Shown here: piece by piece, positions 1 to 9,577 of the stretch | Numbering within the stretch: the first letter of the stretch is position 1 | Layout of the letters: each line of letters starts with the position of its first letter | Source of the DNA: Eutreptiella sp. 'Long Island Sound 2002' | Taxonomy: Eukaryota > Euglenozoa > Euglenophyceae > Eutreptiales > Eutreptiaceae | Reading direction: 5' to 3' | Assembly (NCBI GenBank): GCA_964036045.1 | Contig: OZ038383.1 | Coordinates: forward strand, 93,318,086-93,382,085 | DNA: 64,000 nt | The notes under the pieces: model-generated | Told to the model about the DNA's origin: nothing | Seen by the model: only the letters and a program-made list of their open reading frames with translations | Databases searched by the model: none | Position numbers and translations under genes: made by a program

Positions 1-35
1 ACGGCTGCGGGGAGGGCGCAAGGCAGGCCTCGCAT

Positions 36-527
36 TCACTTGCAGAGGTGCCGGTGGCGGTACGTGGCCGCTATCGCCAAGACACTGGCCCGGGTGAGGC
101 CTGTGGCTGTGATGGAGACACGGCTGTGTAGGGATTGTGGGAGGATCACGTGGTGGTGCTCGGGCAAGATGAAAGAGGTGGGTGGCAGGCCCTTGCGGCA
201 GAGCTGCAACTGATGGGAGCCCGCCACCTGCACACAGTGCACGGCGCCCACTAACGACAGAACGTCACGGGGCCAGGGGTCTGCCCCGCTGCACGCCCGG
301 TAGTAGTGCACACCCACCGGCAGGTGCAGGCACATTTCGAGGGCGTAGGGGGGCGTGATGAACTGGGCAGTGCCCGGGGCCGGCACCGGTACCAGGCCCC
401 ACTCTCTGGGGGGGGAGCTGGGAGTGTATGCGCACAGGTGCAGGTCCCGGACATGGGGGACGCCGTCGAGGTGAGAGTGGCGGAGCTGAGACACGGCGTC
501 TGGGATGTCCTCGTTGCGCCCCGCCAT
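36..527 (-). CDS. Unrecognised 163-aa ORF, third of a tight three-ORF cluster
   Basis: I do not recognise this protein. The ORF starts at an ATG (527) and ends in TGA at 36-38. It begins only 8 bases after the stop codon of the preceding minus-strand ORF. The protein is rich in His, Leu, Pro and Val, with several Cys and no clear signal peptide, membrane span or catalytic motif. Base composition matches the two ORFs upstream. The opposite strand is also open here, as expected in GC-rich DNA, so open frame alone is weak evidence. The head-to-tail packing with the other two ORFs is the main reason to list it. It could be part of a compact mobile or viral-type element or a chance frame. Confidence 0.35.
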   Translation of the reverse strand: MAGRNEDIPDAVSQLRHSHLDGVPHVRDLHLCAYTPSSPPREWGLVPVPAPGTAQFITPPYALEMCLHLPVGVHYYRACSGADPWPRDVLSLVGAVHCVQVAGSHQLQLCRKGLPPTSFILPEHHHVILPQSLHSRVSITATGLTRASVLAIAATYRHRHLCK

Positions 528-535
528 GTCCTGGG

Positions 536-1903
536 TTACCGGTCTCGCGGATGCCGACCGAAGTACGGCTGGTAGCGGTGGGGGTCGGCTGGGGGGCTCC
601 AGGGCGGGGGAGCGTAGGGGTTGTGGGCCATGGCCACTCGGGGGTCGTGGGGGTCTCCCAAGTACGGGTAGGGCTGGAGGGGGGCTGCTGCATGGTGGTC
701 GTGGCGTCTGGAATGCGCTTGGGGTTCATCGCGGTACGCGCTACGACGCCTCGGCGGCGGGCTGTCGTGGCGATGGCCTGGGCTGCGGCGGCGGGATGGG
801 GATCGGTCGGAGCGGCGGGGGCTGTACCTGCGCTGATATTTGGAGTCTGGTTCTCCGTCCGATCCGGACGTTGCCGTAAGGTCCACCTGATCGTCAGGGT
901 CCCGTGGACGGCGCTGCTTCCCGCGGCTTCCCCGATGAGTCTTCCGGGGCGGATGGTCTCGGTCAGGGTCAGGCACCCAGGGCGTGAACGGTTGTTTCTT
1001 CGATTCGGCCCATGTCACTCGCCAGCCACGAGCCGTGTGCTGCCTCGTCAGTCGCATGCCGCGCTCGTACTCTGCTGGTCGGATTCCGACGATTGTGAAC
1101 TTGGATGTATGGTTCAATTGTTCTTCAGTAATGGAGGAAAGGCCTGCACCAAATTTATCCCGAAGGATACCACCGAGGAGTCCTGCATCAACTTCACCGG
1201 ACGGCGGATCGTCGACTTCTTGCCAGCCGACCCACAGGGCTTTCGAGAAAACTTGCGGATCAATTTTTTGGGGCGTATACCCCTTCTTTTTCGCTGCGCC
1301 CTGTGCCTGGTTGGCGGCTGCAGCTTCTGCTGGGGAGGTGGCTGGGCTGTCAGAAACCCGTTGGACTGCAGGGGGGTTGGAGAGGAAGGAGCGCAGGACT
1401 TCCGCGATGCCGGGCAGGCTGGGCGCGTGGCTGTGGACCCAGGCCCACTGTTCCCGAATCGGCGACTGCGGGAGGGTGTTGACTTTCGCGCCGTACTGGC
1501 GGAAGAGCTGGAGGTGGAGCGCGTGCGCAACCTCGTCCTCACAGCCCTTGGGGATCTCTGGGATCCACTCCAGCAGGGCGGTCAGGGCGGCATCAGCAGG
1601 CGACGGCAGAGACGGCGGCGGCTGGGCAGCCGCGCCCGGTGCCCGAAAGGCAGAGACCGCCCTCGGCTTAGGGATCGGGTCCGGGACAGCGAACGACAAT
1701 TCGGGTGCACGCGCAGGGGTCTCCGGGGCCGGCACGGCGCTTGGCGCGGCCATAGCCCTACGGAAGACGTCGGCCAACTCCTCGAGGTTGGGTGCCTGGG
1801 GCGAGGTGAGAACTGCTGCGGCGAGGATGACCGGCACGAGGACCAGGAACTGCTGAGACCTGGGGGGAGGCAGCTCGAATGAAGCCGGAACGGTACTGCA
1901 CAC
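536..1903 (-). CDS. Unrecognised 455-aa ORF with hydrophobic N-terminus and basic SR-rich tail
   Basis: No family recognised. The frame is open from 1903 but its first codon is GTG, so the true start is unclear; an ATG lies about 50 codons in. Near the N-terminus is a hydrophobic run (about residues 19-34, Leu/Val/Ala-rich) that could be a membrane or signal segment if the upstream start is used. A Pro/Ala-rich linker follows, then a central acidic and mixed part. The last 170 residues are strongly basic, with Arg-Ser, Arg-Arg and His-rich repeats ending in a Pro/Tyr-rich tail. Such tails are common in RNA-binding or nucleocapsid-like proteins, but that is only an analogy. It lies 27 bases after the 532-aa ORF and 8 before the 163-aa ORF on the same strand. 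A frame change or splice joining it to the upstream ORF is possible. Confidence 0.45.
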   Translation of the reverse strand: MCSTVPASFELPPPRSQQFLVLVPVILAAAVLTSPQAPNLEELADVFRRAMAAPSAVPAPETPARAPELSFAVPDPIPKPRAVSAFRAPGAAAQPPPSLPSPADAALTALLEWIPEIPKGCEDEVAHALHLQLFRQYGAKVNTLPQSPIREQWAWVHSHAPSLPGIAEVLRSFLSNPPAVQRVSDSPATSPAEAAAANQAQGAAKKKGYTPQKIDPQVFSKALWVGWQEVDDPPSGEVDAGLLGGILRDKFGAGLSSITEEQLNHTSKFTIVGIRPAEYERGMRLTRQHTARGWRVTWAESKKQPFTPWVPDPDRDHPPRKTHRGSRGKQRRPRDPDDQVDLTATSGSDGEPDSKYQRRYSPRRSDRSPSRRRSPGHRHDSPPPRRRSAYRDEPQAHSRRHDHHAAAPLQPYPYLGDPHDPRVAMAHNPYAPPPWSPPADPHRYQPYFGRHPRDR

Positions 1904-1930
1904 GGCGTTGGCGAACGTTGGCGGCGTGGA

Positions 1931-3529
1931 CTAGAGGCCGTGGAGTCTGGTGGCGATGGACAGGAGGGGGGGAACCGACCTGATGAAGTTGTTGAGCCGA
2001 ACGGCTTCGGCCTGCCGCCGTGCCGCGGCGCAGCGCTGGGCTTGCTGCTGGGCATTATCTCGTTCGGTGCGCACCGTGTCCAGATCCCGCGTGAGGGACT
2101 CCAGGTCGCTCCGTGCCACGGCCAGCTCCCGCCGTTGGGCCTCATACTCGTCATGCAATTGAGCGTAGTCGGTGGAGTAGGCCGTGACATCCAGGTCCGG
2201 GACGAAAGGCTCCCCCACCTGGGAGGGACTGGGGGGGGCTGACCCGACGGCCGGGGCCAGTGACTCCGGGGGCGTGGGGTCCGCGGCAGCCGGTGGTACC
2301 TGGGAGGCAGGCTCTGGGAGATTGAAAGAAAGCCTTGTCTGTTCGGGCAACAGTGATGAAGGCGATGGTTCGGACCCCGAAGGGGTGGGCTTGCCTTGGG
2401 CCTTGTACAGGGCTGACGCTGGGGTGAACGCCGCCGTGGCGAACAGAGTGCCGGCGGGGCTGGGCGCTGCTTGCCCTTTGGTGAGGTAAGGTGCGTGGCT
2501 TAGCGGTGTGAGCGGGGGCGGGTTGGCGGTGTCGGCGATGCCGGCCTGCAGCAGGGCGAAAGTGGGGGCTGTGGCCCAGGAGTGCTCGCCCGCCTGCTCG
2601 ATTTGATGCAGCAGCTCCACGCTGCGGATCGGCAGGACCGAGCATTCGAGCAGCGGCCGCAGCTGTTCGGGGGTCCACATGCCCTTGTTGGCGAGGGCGG
2701 GGGGCGTGGGAACCGGGGCCGGCGTGTACTGCCCTGTGAGGCAGACGGAGGAGGCCCACGCCAGGAGTCCGAACTTCAGCGGGACGAGGTCTGCCGTCGG
2801 GATATGGGCTGCCTGCAGGACCGCATGCACGTCGTTGGGCAGCGCCCAAAAGGCCGCAACTACCTCTCGGGTGCGGAGGCGGTCCCATGACGGTCTGAGG
2901 TGGGGGGCAAGGAACCGGCTGATGGGCTTCTGGATCTTGTGGGAGACCTTCTGGCTTTGGATGTCTGGAGGGACGGCAGTGTCGACGGGCGGCGGCTGCT
3001 CGCGGGCTGTGTACAGGCCCTTGAAGACTTGACTGCGGAGGCGTGACGCTGAGATTGGAGCATGGCTTGGGCTCCACCGCGTGACGAGTGCCGCTGCGAG
3101 GGCCTCAGGGTCCTTGGAGACATACTCCAGCAGTGGGCCTCCTTGTACCAGCGACAGGGGGACGTGTTCGGTGACCTTCGTGTCAGACGGGCCTGCGGCG
3201 ACTGTTACGGTGGCTGTGAGCAGGAGCCCCCGCGGCGTCCACACCCCCGTCACAGCTGTAATAGCCTGGATGTCGCCGTTGGCAGCCGTCCATCGCAGGG
3301 CATCACACAAGTCAGCCAGGGCGGGGTCGGTGGCCTGGATAGCCGTATCTGCTGCTTCCAGTGCGTCATCCTTCAGCATGTCCAGCTCTCGCAGGAGACG
3401 GTCAGCATCTTCGGACTGGGCGATGTCCATCAGAAACATGGGGAACGGCCCCCGACGAATGGCGCCGCCTCGACCGGTGTCGGGGGCGGGAGAGGGGGTG
3501 TCCTGGGACGGTGTTGAGCGGTCTGACAT
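1931..3529 (-). CDS. Unrecognised 532-aa ORF with C-terminal coiled coil
   Basis: First and longest of three consecutive minus-strand ORFs. It starts with ATG at 3529 and ends with TAG at 1931-1933. The N-terminal 40 residues are Ser/Pro-rich and disordered-looking. Residues about 45-330 look globular, with alternating hydrophobic segments and scattered Trp. Residues about 330-430 are a Pro/Ala/Ser-rich linker. Residues about 450-515 form a heptad-like coiled coil rich in Glu, Arg, Gln and Ala. I recognise no enzyme motif. The layout (globular part, linker, coiled coil, followed by a basic SR-rich protein) recalls structural proteins of retroelements or viruses, but no polymerase, integrase or capsid signature is present, so no function is assigned. 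The neighbouring minisatellite field begins about 700 bp away. Confidence 0.5.
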   Translation of the reverse strand: MSDRSTPSQDTPSPAPDTGRGGAIRRGPFPMFLMDIAQSEDADRLLRELDMLKDDALEAADTAIQATDPALADLCDALRWTAANGDIQAITAVTGVWTPRGLLLTATVTVAAGPSDTKVTEHVPLSLVQGGPLLEYVSKDPEALAAALVTRWSPSHAPISASRLRSQVFKGLYTAREQPPPVDTAVPPDIQSQKVSHKIQKPISRFLAPHLRPSWDRLRTREVVAAFWALPNDVHAVLQAAHIPTADLVPLKFGLLAWASSVCLTGQYTPAPVPTPPALANKGMWTPEQLRPLLECSVLPIRSVELLHQIEQAGEHSWATAPTFALLQAGIADTANPPPLTPLSHAPYLTKGQAAPSPAGTLFATAAFTPASALYKAQGKPTPSGSEPSPSSLLPEQTRLSFNLPEPASQVPPAAADPTPPESLAPAVGSAPPSPSQVGEPFVPDLDVTAYSTDYAQLHDEYEAQRRELAVARSDLESLTRDLDTVRTERDNAQQQAQRCAAARRQAEAVRLNNFIRSVPPLLSIATRLHGL

Positions 3530-4224
3530 GGTAGGCTGTGGCGAGAAAAGAGCGGGTGGCCGGTGGCCGCAATATGTCGGGGGGGGGAGTAGATCGAGGT
3601 GTTGGCAAACGGAAGTGCACTGACATCATAGGCAGCCCCAACCGGATGGGCCGCGCAGGAGAGAAACTAGGGGTACCACGAGCGTGGCCATAGTGTGACA
3701 AAACAAAGAGCATGGCGCGATGGCGCGGAGTAACATGGGGCCGCATGGCGGACCGGGTCGGTGAGCGGGGGTCCCAGGACACACAGGGCGGGGGTGCGAG
3801 GGGAGCACCGCGCTGGCGCGTGGTGCTGCAACCCTAGTGGCGCACTGGAGTGAGGGGCCCCACGTTGGGACGACGAATCGGACGACTGATGATACCCCTG
3901 CACAAGGCGTCACGCTTGAGCGGCGGATACGTCGAATGCAGTCCCCGTCGCGGCTCCGCGCGTAGCGGCCTGGAAGATTGCCACGGCGAGGTCGACGTCT
4001 TGCCAGAGCCAAACTTAGAACGACGTGCCCACTGTGAGCAGGAAACGGCTTGCAAGGGGGAGGGACGCACTTGAGGTGCGGCACTCAGCCCTTGGAGACA
4101 CGGGATGAAGAGGGAGAGAGAGAGTGCACCGTACGGGTGGAGTTGAGCGGAGAGAGGGCCACGATGGCAGAGCTGAGTGGCGCGGTGGCACGACTATCAC
4201 GACGATTCACGACTGGTGTCGAGC
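3530..4224. other. No gene seen; spacer between the ORF cluster and the repeat field
   Basis: This 0.7-kb stretch contains only short overlapping frames on both strands and no recognisable protein, RNA or repeat. A G-run at 3581-3588 and a short GA-rich run near 4110-4125 are the only low-complexity features. It could hold the promoter of the minus-strand ORF cluster, but no motif supports that. Confidence 0.4.
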
Positions 4225-4292
4225 GTGGCAGTGCGTGTAGGCAATCCGTCCTACAGCTACCATCCTGAGGGTTTTTAGACTGGTGCCAGGTC
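4225..4292 (+). repeat. Truncated right end of the 1.87-kb unit
   Basis: This segment (beginning near GTGCGTGTAGGCAATCCGTC) matches the part of the 1.87-kb unit found again near 6138-6215 and 8020-8090. It contains the same 'ctaccatcctg' and 'tggtgccagg' blocks. It leads directly into minisatellite A1, whereas in the complete units a further 110 bp intervene. It is a partial copy of the unit. Confidence 0.6.
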
Positions 4293-4662
4293 ACCAGGAG
4301 TGGTGGAGTGGTGGAGTGGTGGAGTGGTGGAGTGGTGGAGTGGTTGAGTGGTGGAGTGGTGGAGTGGTGGACTGGTGGAGTGGTGGAGTGGTGGAGTGGT
4401 GGAGTGGTGGAGTGGTGGAGTGGTGGAGTGGTGGAGTGGTGCAGTGGTGGTGTTGTGGAGTGGTGGAGTGGTGGAGTGGTGGTGTGGTGGAGTGGTGGAG
4501 TGCTGGAGTGGTGGAGTGGCGGAGTGGTGGAGTGGTAGAGTGGTCGAGTGGCGGTGTGCTGGTGTGGTGGAGTGGTGGAGTGGTGGAGTGGTGGAGTGGT
4601 GGAGTGATGGAGTGGTGGAGTGGTGGAGTGGTGGAGTGGTGGAGTGGTGGAGTGGTGGAGTG
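4293..4662 (+). repeat. Minisatellite A1, 8-bp unit GGTGGAGT
   Basis: About 46 copies of an 8-bp unit (GGTGGAGT), with scattered single-base variants such as GGTGTTGT and GGTCGAGT. Because 8 is not a multiple of 3 and neither strand contains stops, all six frames are open and give artefactual Trp/Gly-rich (plus) and His/Thr/Pro-rich (minus) proteins. The array runs into a GGA trinucleotide run. Confidence 0.95.
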
Positions 4663-6324
4663 GCGGAGGAGGAGGAGGAGGAGGAGGAGGAGCGCCTGCC
4701 GCGGTCCCACGTACGGTGAGCCTTGGCGTCGTCCCTCGGGGGCCCCACGCAGGCTCTGCCGAGGGAGTCCTCCGTCTTACCTCCGCTAGAGTAAGACGAA
4801 TCTCGTCGCACACCTGAGAACGCCCCTCCCAGCAGGCCGTCTGGGTCTAAGCGCCGGTGTACGACCACACTACGGTCCGATCTGCTCTCCGGTCCCGGCC
4901 ACCGACCGCTCCGACCTTTCCTGGATAACACCCGAGGTGATGTCCCAGGATCAACGGGCACGGAAGGTGTGGGTCTCCCGGGGCATCACCCCCGACTTGA
5001 AAACGTCGCCGGGCTAAATAGAACGCGGCCCAGCACGACTATGCGCACTGCCGGCGGGCTGAGTACCGCCGGCGGCGCGAGTACGGTCACGTTACACGAT
5101 CACGCGCACCGCCGGGGGCCTGGGTACCCCCGGGTTCTGTGGGTGCGGGACGTGCGTCAGCGCCTTGTCGGCGCACGGTTGTCTGGGCGCGGCCATGGTG
5201 GCGCGCTGCCCTGGAGGTCGTGCTGTGGCGACGCACTGGTGAGTTGGCGGCACCACGGTGGTGCTCTGCCATCGTTGTCGCGGCACATTGGTGCTTGGCT
5301 GTTGGGGCGGTGCGTCTGTGGTACTCTGCCCTGGAGGTCGCGCCACGACGGCGTACGTCTACGGCGAAGGCACCACGACGGTGTCCTGCCATTGCGCCTG
5401 GTGGCTGGGCGAGGCGGTGAGGACCGCCGAAGTCACGCGAGGCGGTGAGCACCGCCGACGACAAAGCACCCCTGCACGAGGTGTCACGGTTGGCGGAGCG
5501 CCAGGTGCAGACCCAACAATGGTGCCTCGAATGTTGGCCTGGAGGGAACACCATGGCAAGGCTGGCGCAAACGCTCCACGGGTCTGGGCGGCGCCACGGT
5601 GGCGCTCTGCACCGGAAACCGCGCCACGACGGCGCACGTGCGTGTTGGCGGCACAACGATTGTGCTCTGCCGCTGAGCCGGCGCCACGACAACGCACGGG
5701 CGTTCAGTCGGCGCCGCGACGGCGTACCCGGGCGTTGGCGGCACCACGGTGGTGCTCTGCGACTGTGCTGGTGTCGCATGGCCCTAGAGGAGGCACAGCA
5801 ATGGCATACCTGTGCGTCAGCCGCGCCACGATGGCGCACGTGCACGCTGGCGGCACCACGATGGTGCTTCGCCACTGGACTGGCGTCACGGCTGGGCAGG
5901 GCCACGATGGCGCTCTGCCCCGAAGATCTTGCCACGGCGGCGCACGTATTTGTCGACGGCACCACGGTGGTACCCTGCCAGTGAGCCGGCGCGTGAAGGG
6001 GGAGCGTGGGTGAGCCTGGGCGGCTGGGGGGCCCTCAGAGGGTGGCAGGGGTGGGCCCTGGGCTGACGCGGGTGAGTGAGCGAGTGAGTGAGTGGGTGAG
6101 TGAGTGAGTGAGTGAGTGGGTAAACACGTGGCCGTTGCCTGGCTGTGCTTGTGGGCAGTCCGTCCCACAGCTACCATCCTGGGGGTTTTTATCCTGGTGC
6201 CAGGCCACCAGATATCGAGCAGGTGCACTGTGTGTGGCAGTGGTGCATCTGCCCCTCACAGGCTGCACCTCTGGCCCAGGGAGGAGTCCTGGACGGGTGG
6301 CGGGCGGGGTGGGCCCGGCCTGAC
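4663..6324 (+). repeat. Repeat unit U1, first of two 1.87-kb tandem copies
   Basis: The segment starts with a (GGA)n run at about 4664-4690 and ends at the 'ggcctgacgagggg' motif before minisatellite A2. It is repeated almost base for base at 6546-8200, offset by about 1873 bp including the A array. It contains a non-repetitive part (4691-5120), a hairpin-repeat block (5130-5990) and a GAGT-rich run (about 6070-6118). Open frames of 80-290 codons occur on both strands but overlap in every frame and follow the repeats, so I do not call genes. Confidence 0.9.
5130..5990. repeat. Array of short imperfect palindromes in U1
   Basis: This block is built from degenerate copies of a short motif around GGCACCACGGTGGTGC, usually followed by TCTGCC. 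Variants include GCGCCACGGTGGCGC and GCGCCACGACGGCGC, spaced roughly every 30-45 bases. Each copy is nearly self-complementary, so either strand could fold into a row of small hairpins. The same block recurs at about 7003-7863. No protein family explains the frames crossing it. Confidence 0.75.
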
Positions 6325-6545
6325 GAGGGGCGGAGTGGCGGTGTGGTGGAGTGGTGGTGTGGTGGAGTGGTGGAGTGGTGGAGTGGTGGAGTGGTGGAGT
6401 GGTGGAGTGGTGGAGTGGTGGAGTGGTGGCTTGGTGGAGTGGTGGAGTGGTGGAGTGGTGGAGTGGTGGAGTGGTGGAGTGGTGGAGTGGTGGAGTGGTG
6501 GAGTGGTGGAGTGGTGGAGTGGTGGGGTGGTGGAGTGGTGGGGTG
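6325..6545 (+). repeat. Minisatellite A2, 8-bp unit GGTGGAGT
   Basis: About 27 copies of the same 8-bp unit as A1, following U1 and leading into a (GGA)n run at about 6546-6566. One GGTGGCTT variant is present near 6425-6432. Confidence 0.95.
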
Positions 6546-8200
6546 GAGGAGGAGGAGGAGGAGGAGCGCCTGCCGCGGTCCCACGTACGGTGAGCCTTGG
6601 CGTCTTCCCTCGGGGGCCCCACGCAGGCTCTGCCGAGGGAGTCCTCCGTCTTACCTCCGCTAGAGTAAGATGAATCTCGTCGCACACCTGAGAACGCCTC
6701 TCCCAGCAGGCCGTCTGGGTCTAAGCGCCGGTGTACGACCACGCTACGGTCCGATCTGCTCTCCGGTCCCGGCCACCGACCGCTCCGAACTGTCCTGGAT
6801 AACACCCGAGAGATGTCCCAGGATCAACGGGCACGGAAGGTGTGGGTCTCCCGGGGCATCACCCCCGACTTGAAAACGTCGCCGGGCTAAATAGAACGCG
6901 GCCCAGCACGACTATGCGCACTGCCGGCGGGCTGAGTACCGCCGGCGGCGCGAGTACGGTCACGTTACACGATCACGCGCACCGCCGGGGGCCTGGGTAC
7001 CCCCGGGTTCTGTGGGTGCGGGACGTGCGTCAGCGCCTTGTCGGCGCACGGTTGTCTGGGCGCCGCCATGGTGGCGCGCTGCCCTGGAGGTCGTGCTGTG
7101 GCGACGCACTGGTGAGTTGGCGGCACCACGGTGGTGCTCTGCCATCGTTGTCGCGGCACATTGGTGCTTGGCTGTTGGGGCGGTGCGTCTGTGGTACTCT
7201 GCCCTGGAGGTCGCGCCACGACGGCGTACGTCTACGGCGAAGGCACCACGACGGTGTCCTGCCATTGCGCCTGGTGGCTGGGCGAGGCGGTGAGGACCGA
7301 CGAAGTCACGCGAGGCGGTGAGCACCGCCGACGACAAAGCACCCCTGCACGAGGTGTCACGGTTGGCGGAGCGCCAGGTGCAGACCCAACCATGGTGCCT
7401 CGAATATTGGCCTGGAGGAAACACCATGGCAAGGCTGGCGCAAACGCTCCACGGGTCTGGGCGGCGCCACGGTGGCGCTCTGCACCGGAAACCGCGCCAC
7501 GACGGCGCACGTGCGTGTTGGCGGCACAACGATTGTGCTCTGCCACTGAGCCGGCGCCACGACAACGCACGGGCGTTCAGTCGGCGCCGCGACGGCGTAC
7601 CCGGGCGTTGGCGGCACCACGGTGGTGCTCTACGACTGTGCTGGTGTCGCATGGCCCTAGAGGAGGCACAGCAAGGGCATACCTGTGCGTCAGCCGCGCC
7701 ACGATGGTGCACGTGCACGCTGGGGGCACCACGATGGCGCTTCGCCACTGGACTGGCGTCACGGCTGGGCAGGGCCACGATGGCGCTCTGCCCCGAAGAT
7801 CTTGCCACGGCGGCGCACGTATTTGTCGACGGCACCACGGTGGTACCCTGCCAGTGAGCCGGCGCGTGAAGGGGGAGCGTGGGTGAGCCTGGGCGGCTGG
7901 GGGGCACTCGGAGGGTGGCAGGGCTGGGCCCTGGGCTGACGCGGGTGAGTGAGCGAGTGAGTGAGGGGGTGAGTGAGTGAGTGAGTGGGTCGGTAAACAC
8001 GTGGCCGTTGCCTGGCTGTGCTTGTGGGCAATCCGTCCCACAGCTACCATCCTGGGGGTTTTTATCCTGGTGCCAGGCCACCAGATATCGAGCAGGTGCA
8101 CTGTGTGTGGCAGTGGTGCATCTGCCCCTCACAGGCTGCACCTCTGGCCCAGGGAGGAGTCCTGGACGGGTGGCGGGCGGGGTGGGCCCGGCCTGACGAG
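6546..8200 (+). repeat. Repeat unit U2, second 1.87-kb copy
   Basis: Near-identical to U1, with sparse substitutions (for example at 7061-7064 and 7706-7726) and a few small indels. The low divergence implies a recent tandem duplication of array plus unit. Its hairpin block is at about 7003-7863. The right end carries a 33-bp segment whose reverse complement recurs in the spacers S1-S3. Confidence 0.9.
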
Positions 8201-8392
8201 GGTGGGGTGGTGGGGTGGTGGGGTGGTGGAGTGGGGGAGTGGTGGAGTGGTGGAGTGGTGGAGTGGTGGAGTGGTGGAGTGGTGGAGTGGTGGAGTGGTG
8301 GAGTGGTGGAGTGGTGGAGTGGTGGAGTGGTGGAGTGGTGGAGTGGTGGAGTGGTGGAGTGGTGGAGTGGTGGAGTGGTGGAGTGGTGGAGC
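8201..8392 (+). repeat. Minisatellite A3, 8-bp unit GGTGGAGT
   Basis: About 24 copies of the A unit. The array switches without any spacer into the B family at 8392-8393, through the junction GGTGGAGCGGGTGAGT. Confidence 0.95.
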
Positions 8393-9577
8393 GGGTGAGT
8401 GGGTGAGTGGGTGAGTGGGTGAGTGGGTGAGTGGGTGAGTGGGTGAGTGGGTGAGTGGGTGAGTGGGTGAGTGGGTGAGTGGGTGAGTTGGTGAGTGGGT
8501 GAGTGGGTGAGTGGGTGAGTGGGTGAGTGGATGCGTGGGTGAGTGGGTGAGTGGGTGAGTGGGTGAGTAGGTGAGTGGGTGAGTCAGTGAGTGGGTGAGT
8601 GGGTGAGTGGGTGAGTGGGTGAGTGGGTGAGTGGGTGAGTGGGTGAGTGGGTGAGTGGGTGAGTGGGTGAGTGGTCGAGTGGGTGAGTGGGTGAGTGGGT
8701 GAGTGGGTGAGTGGGTGAGTGGGTGAGTGGGTGAGTGGGTGAGTGGGTGAGTGGGTGAGTGGGTGAGTGGGTGAGTGGGTGAGTGGGTGAGTGGGTGAGT
8801 GGGTGAGTGGGTGAGTGGGTGAGTGGGTGAGTTGGTGAGTGGGTGATTGGGTGAGTGGGTGAGTGGGTGAGTGGGTGAGTGGGTGAGTGGGTGAGTGGGT
8901 GAGTGGGTGAGTGGGTGAGTGGGTGAGTGGGTGAGTGGGTGAGTGGGTGAGTGGGTGAGTGGGTGAGTGGGTGAGTGGGTGAGTGGGTGAGTGGGTGAGT
9001 TGGTGAGTGGGTGAGTGGGTGAGTGGGTGAGTGGGTGAGTGGGTGAGTGGGTGAGTGGGTGAGTGGGTGAGTGGGTGAGTGAGTGAGTGGGTGAGTGGGT
9101 GAGTGGGTGAGTGGGTGAGTGGGTGAGTGGGTGAGTGGGTGAGTGGGTGAGTGGGTGAGTGGGTGACTGGGTGAGTGGGTGAGCGGGTGAGCGGGTGAGC
9201 GGGTGAGCGGGTGAGTGGGTGAGTGGGTGAGGGGGTGAGTGGGTGAGTGGGTCAGTGGGTGAGTGGGTGAGTGGGTGAGTGGGTGAGTGGGTGAGTGGGT
9301 GAGTGGGTGAGTGGGTGAGTGGGTGAGTGGGTGAGTGGGTGAGTGGGTGAGTGGGTAAGTGGGTGAGTGGGTGAGTGGGTGAGTGGGTGAGTGGGTGAGT
9401 GGGTGAGTGGGTGAGTGGGTGAGTGGGTGAGTGGGTGAGTGGGTGAGTGGGTGAGCGGGTAAGCGGGTGAGCGGGTGAGCGGGTGAGCGGGTGAGTGGAT
9501 GAGTGGATGACTGGGTGAGTGGGTGAGTGGGTGAGTGGGTGAGTGGGTGAGTGGGTGAGAGGTCGAGTGGGTGAGGG
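8393..9577 (+). repeat. Minisatellite B1, 8-bp unit GGGTGAGT
   Basis: About 148 copies of GGGTGAGT in strict 8-bp phase with point variants (GAGC, GACT, GATT, GAGG, TTGG). The plus strand is nearly free of C. The minus strand is open in all frames, giving an artefactual Thr-His-Pro-Leu repeat protein. Confidence 0.97.

Noticed and set aside
428-1882. A 484-codon plus-strand gene opposite the ORF cluster
   Set aside because: It is the GC-rich shadow of the minus-strand frames. Composition and the continuity of the three minus ORFs favour the minus strand.
4283-4789. Trp/Gly-rich and His/Thr/Pro-rich frames over the A arrays
   Set aside because: Same cause: a stop-free 8-bp repeat readable in all six frames.
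4969-8141. His/Arg-rich frames of 80-390 codons in units U1 and U2
   Set aside because: They overlap in several frames on both strands and follow the palindrome repeats; no domain is recognisable.
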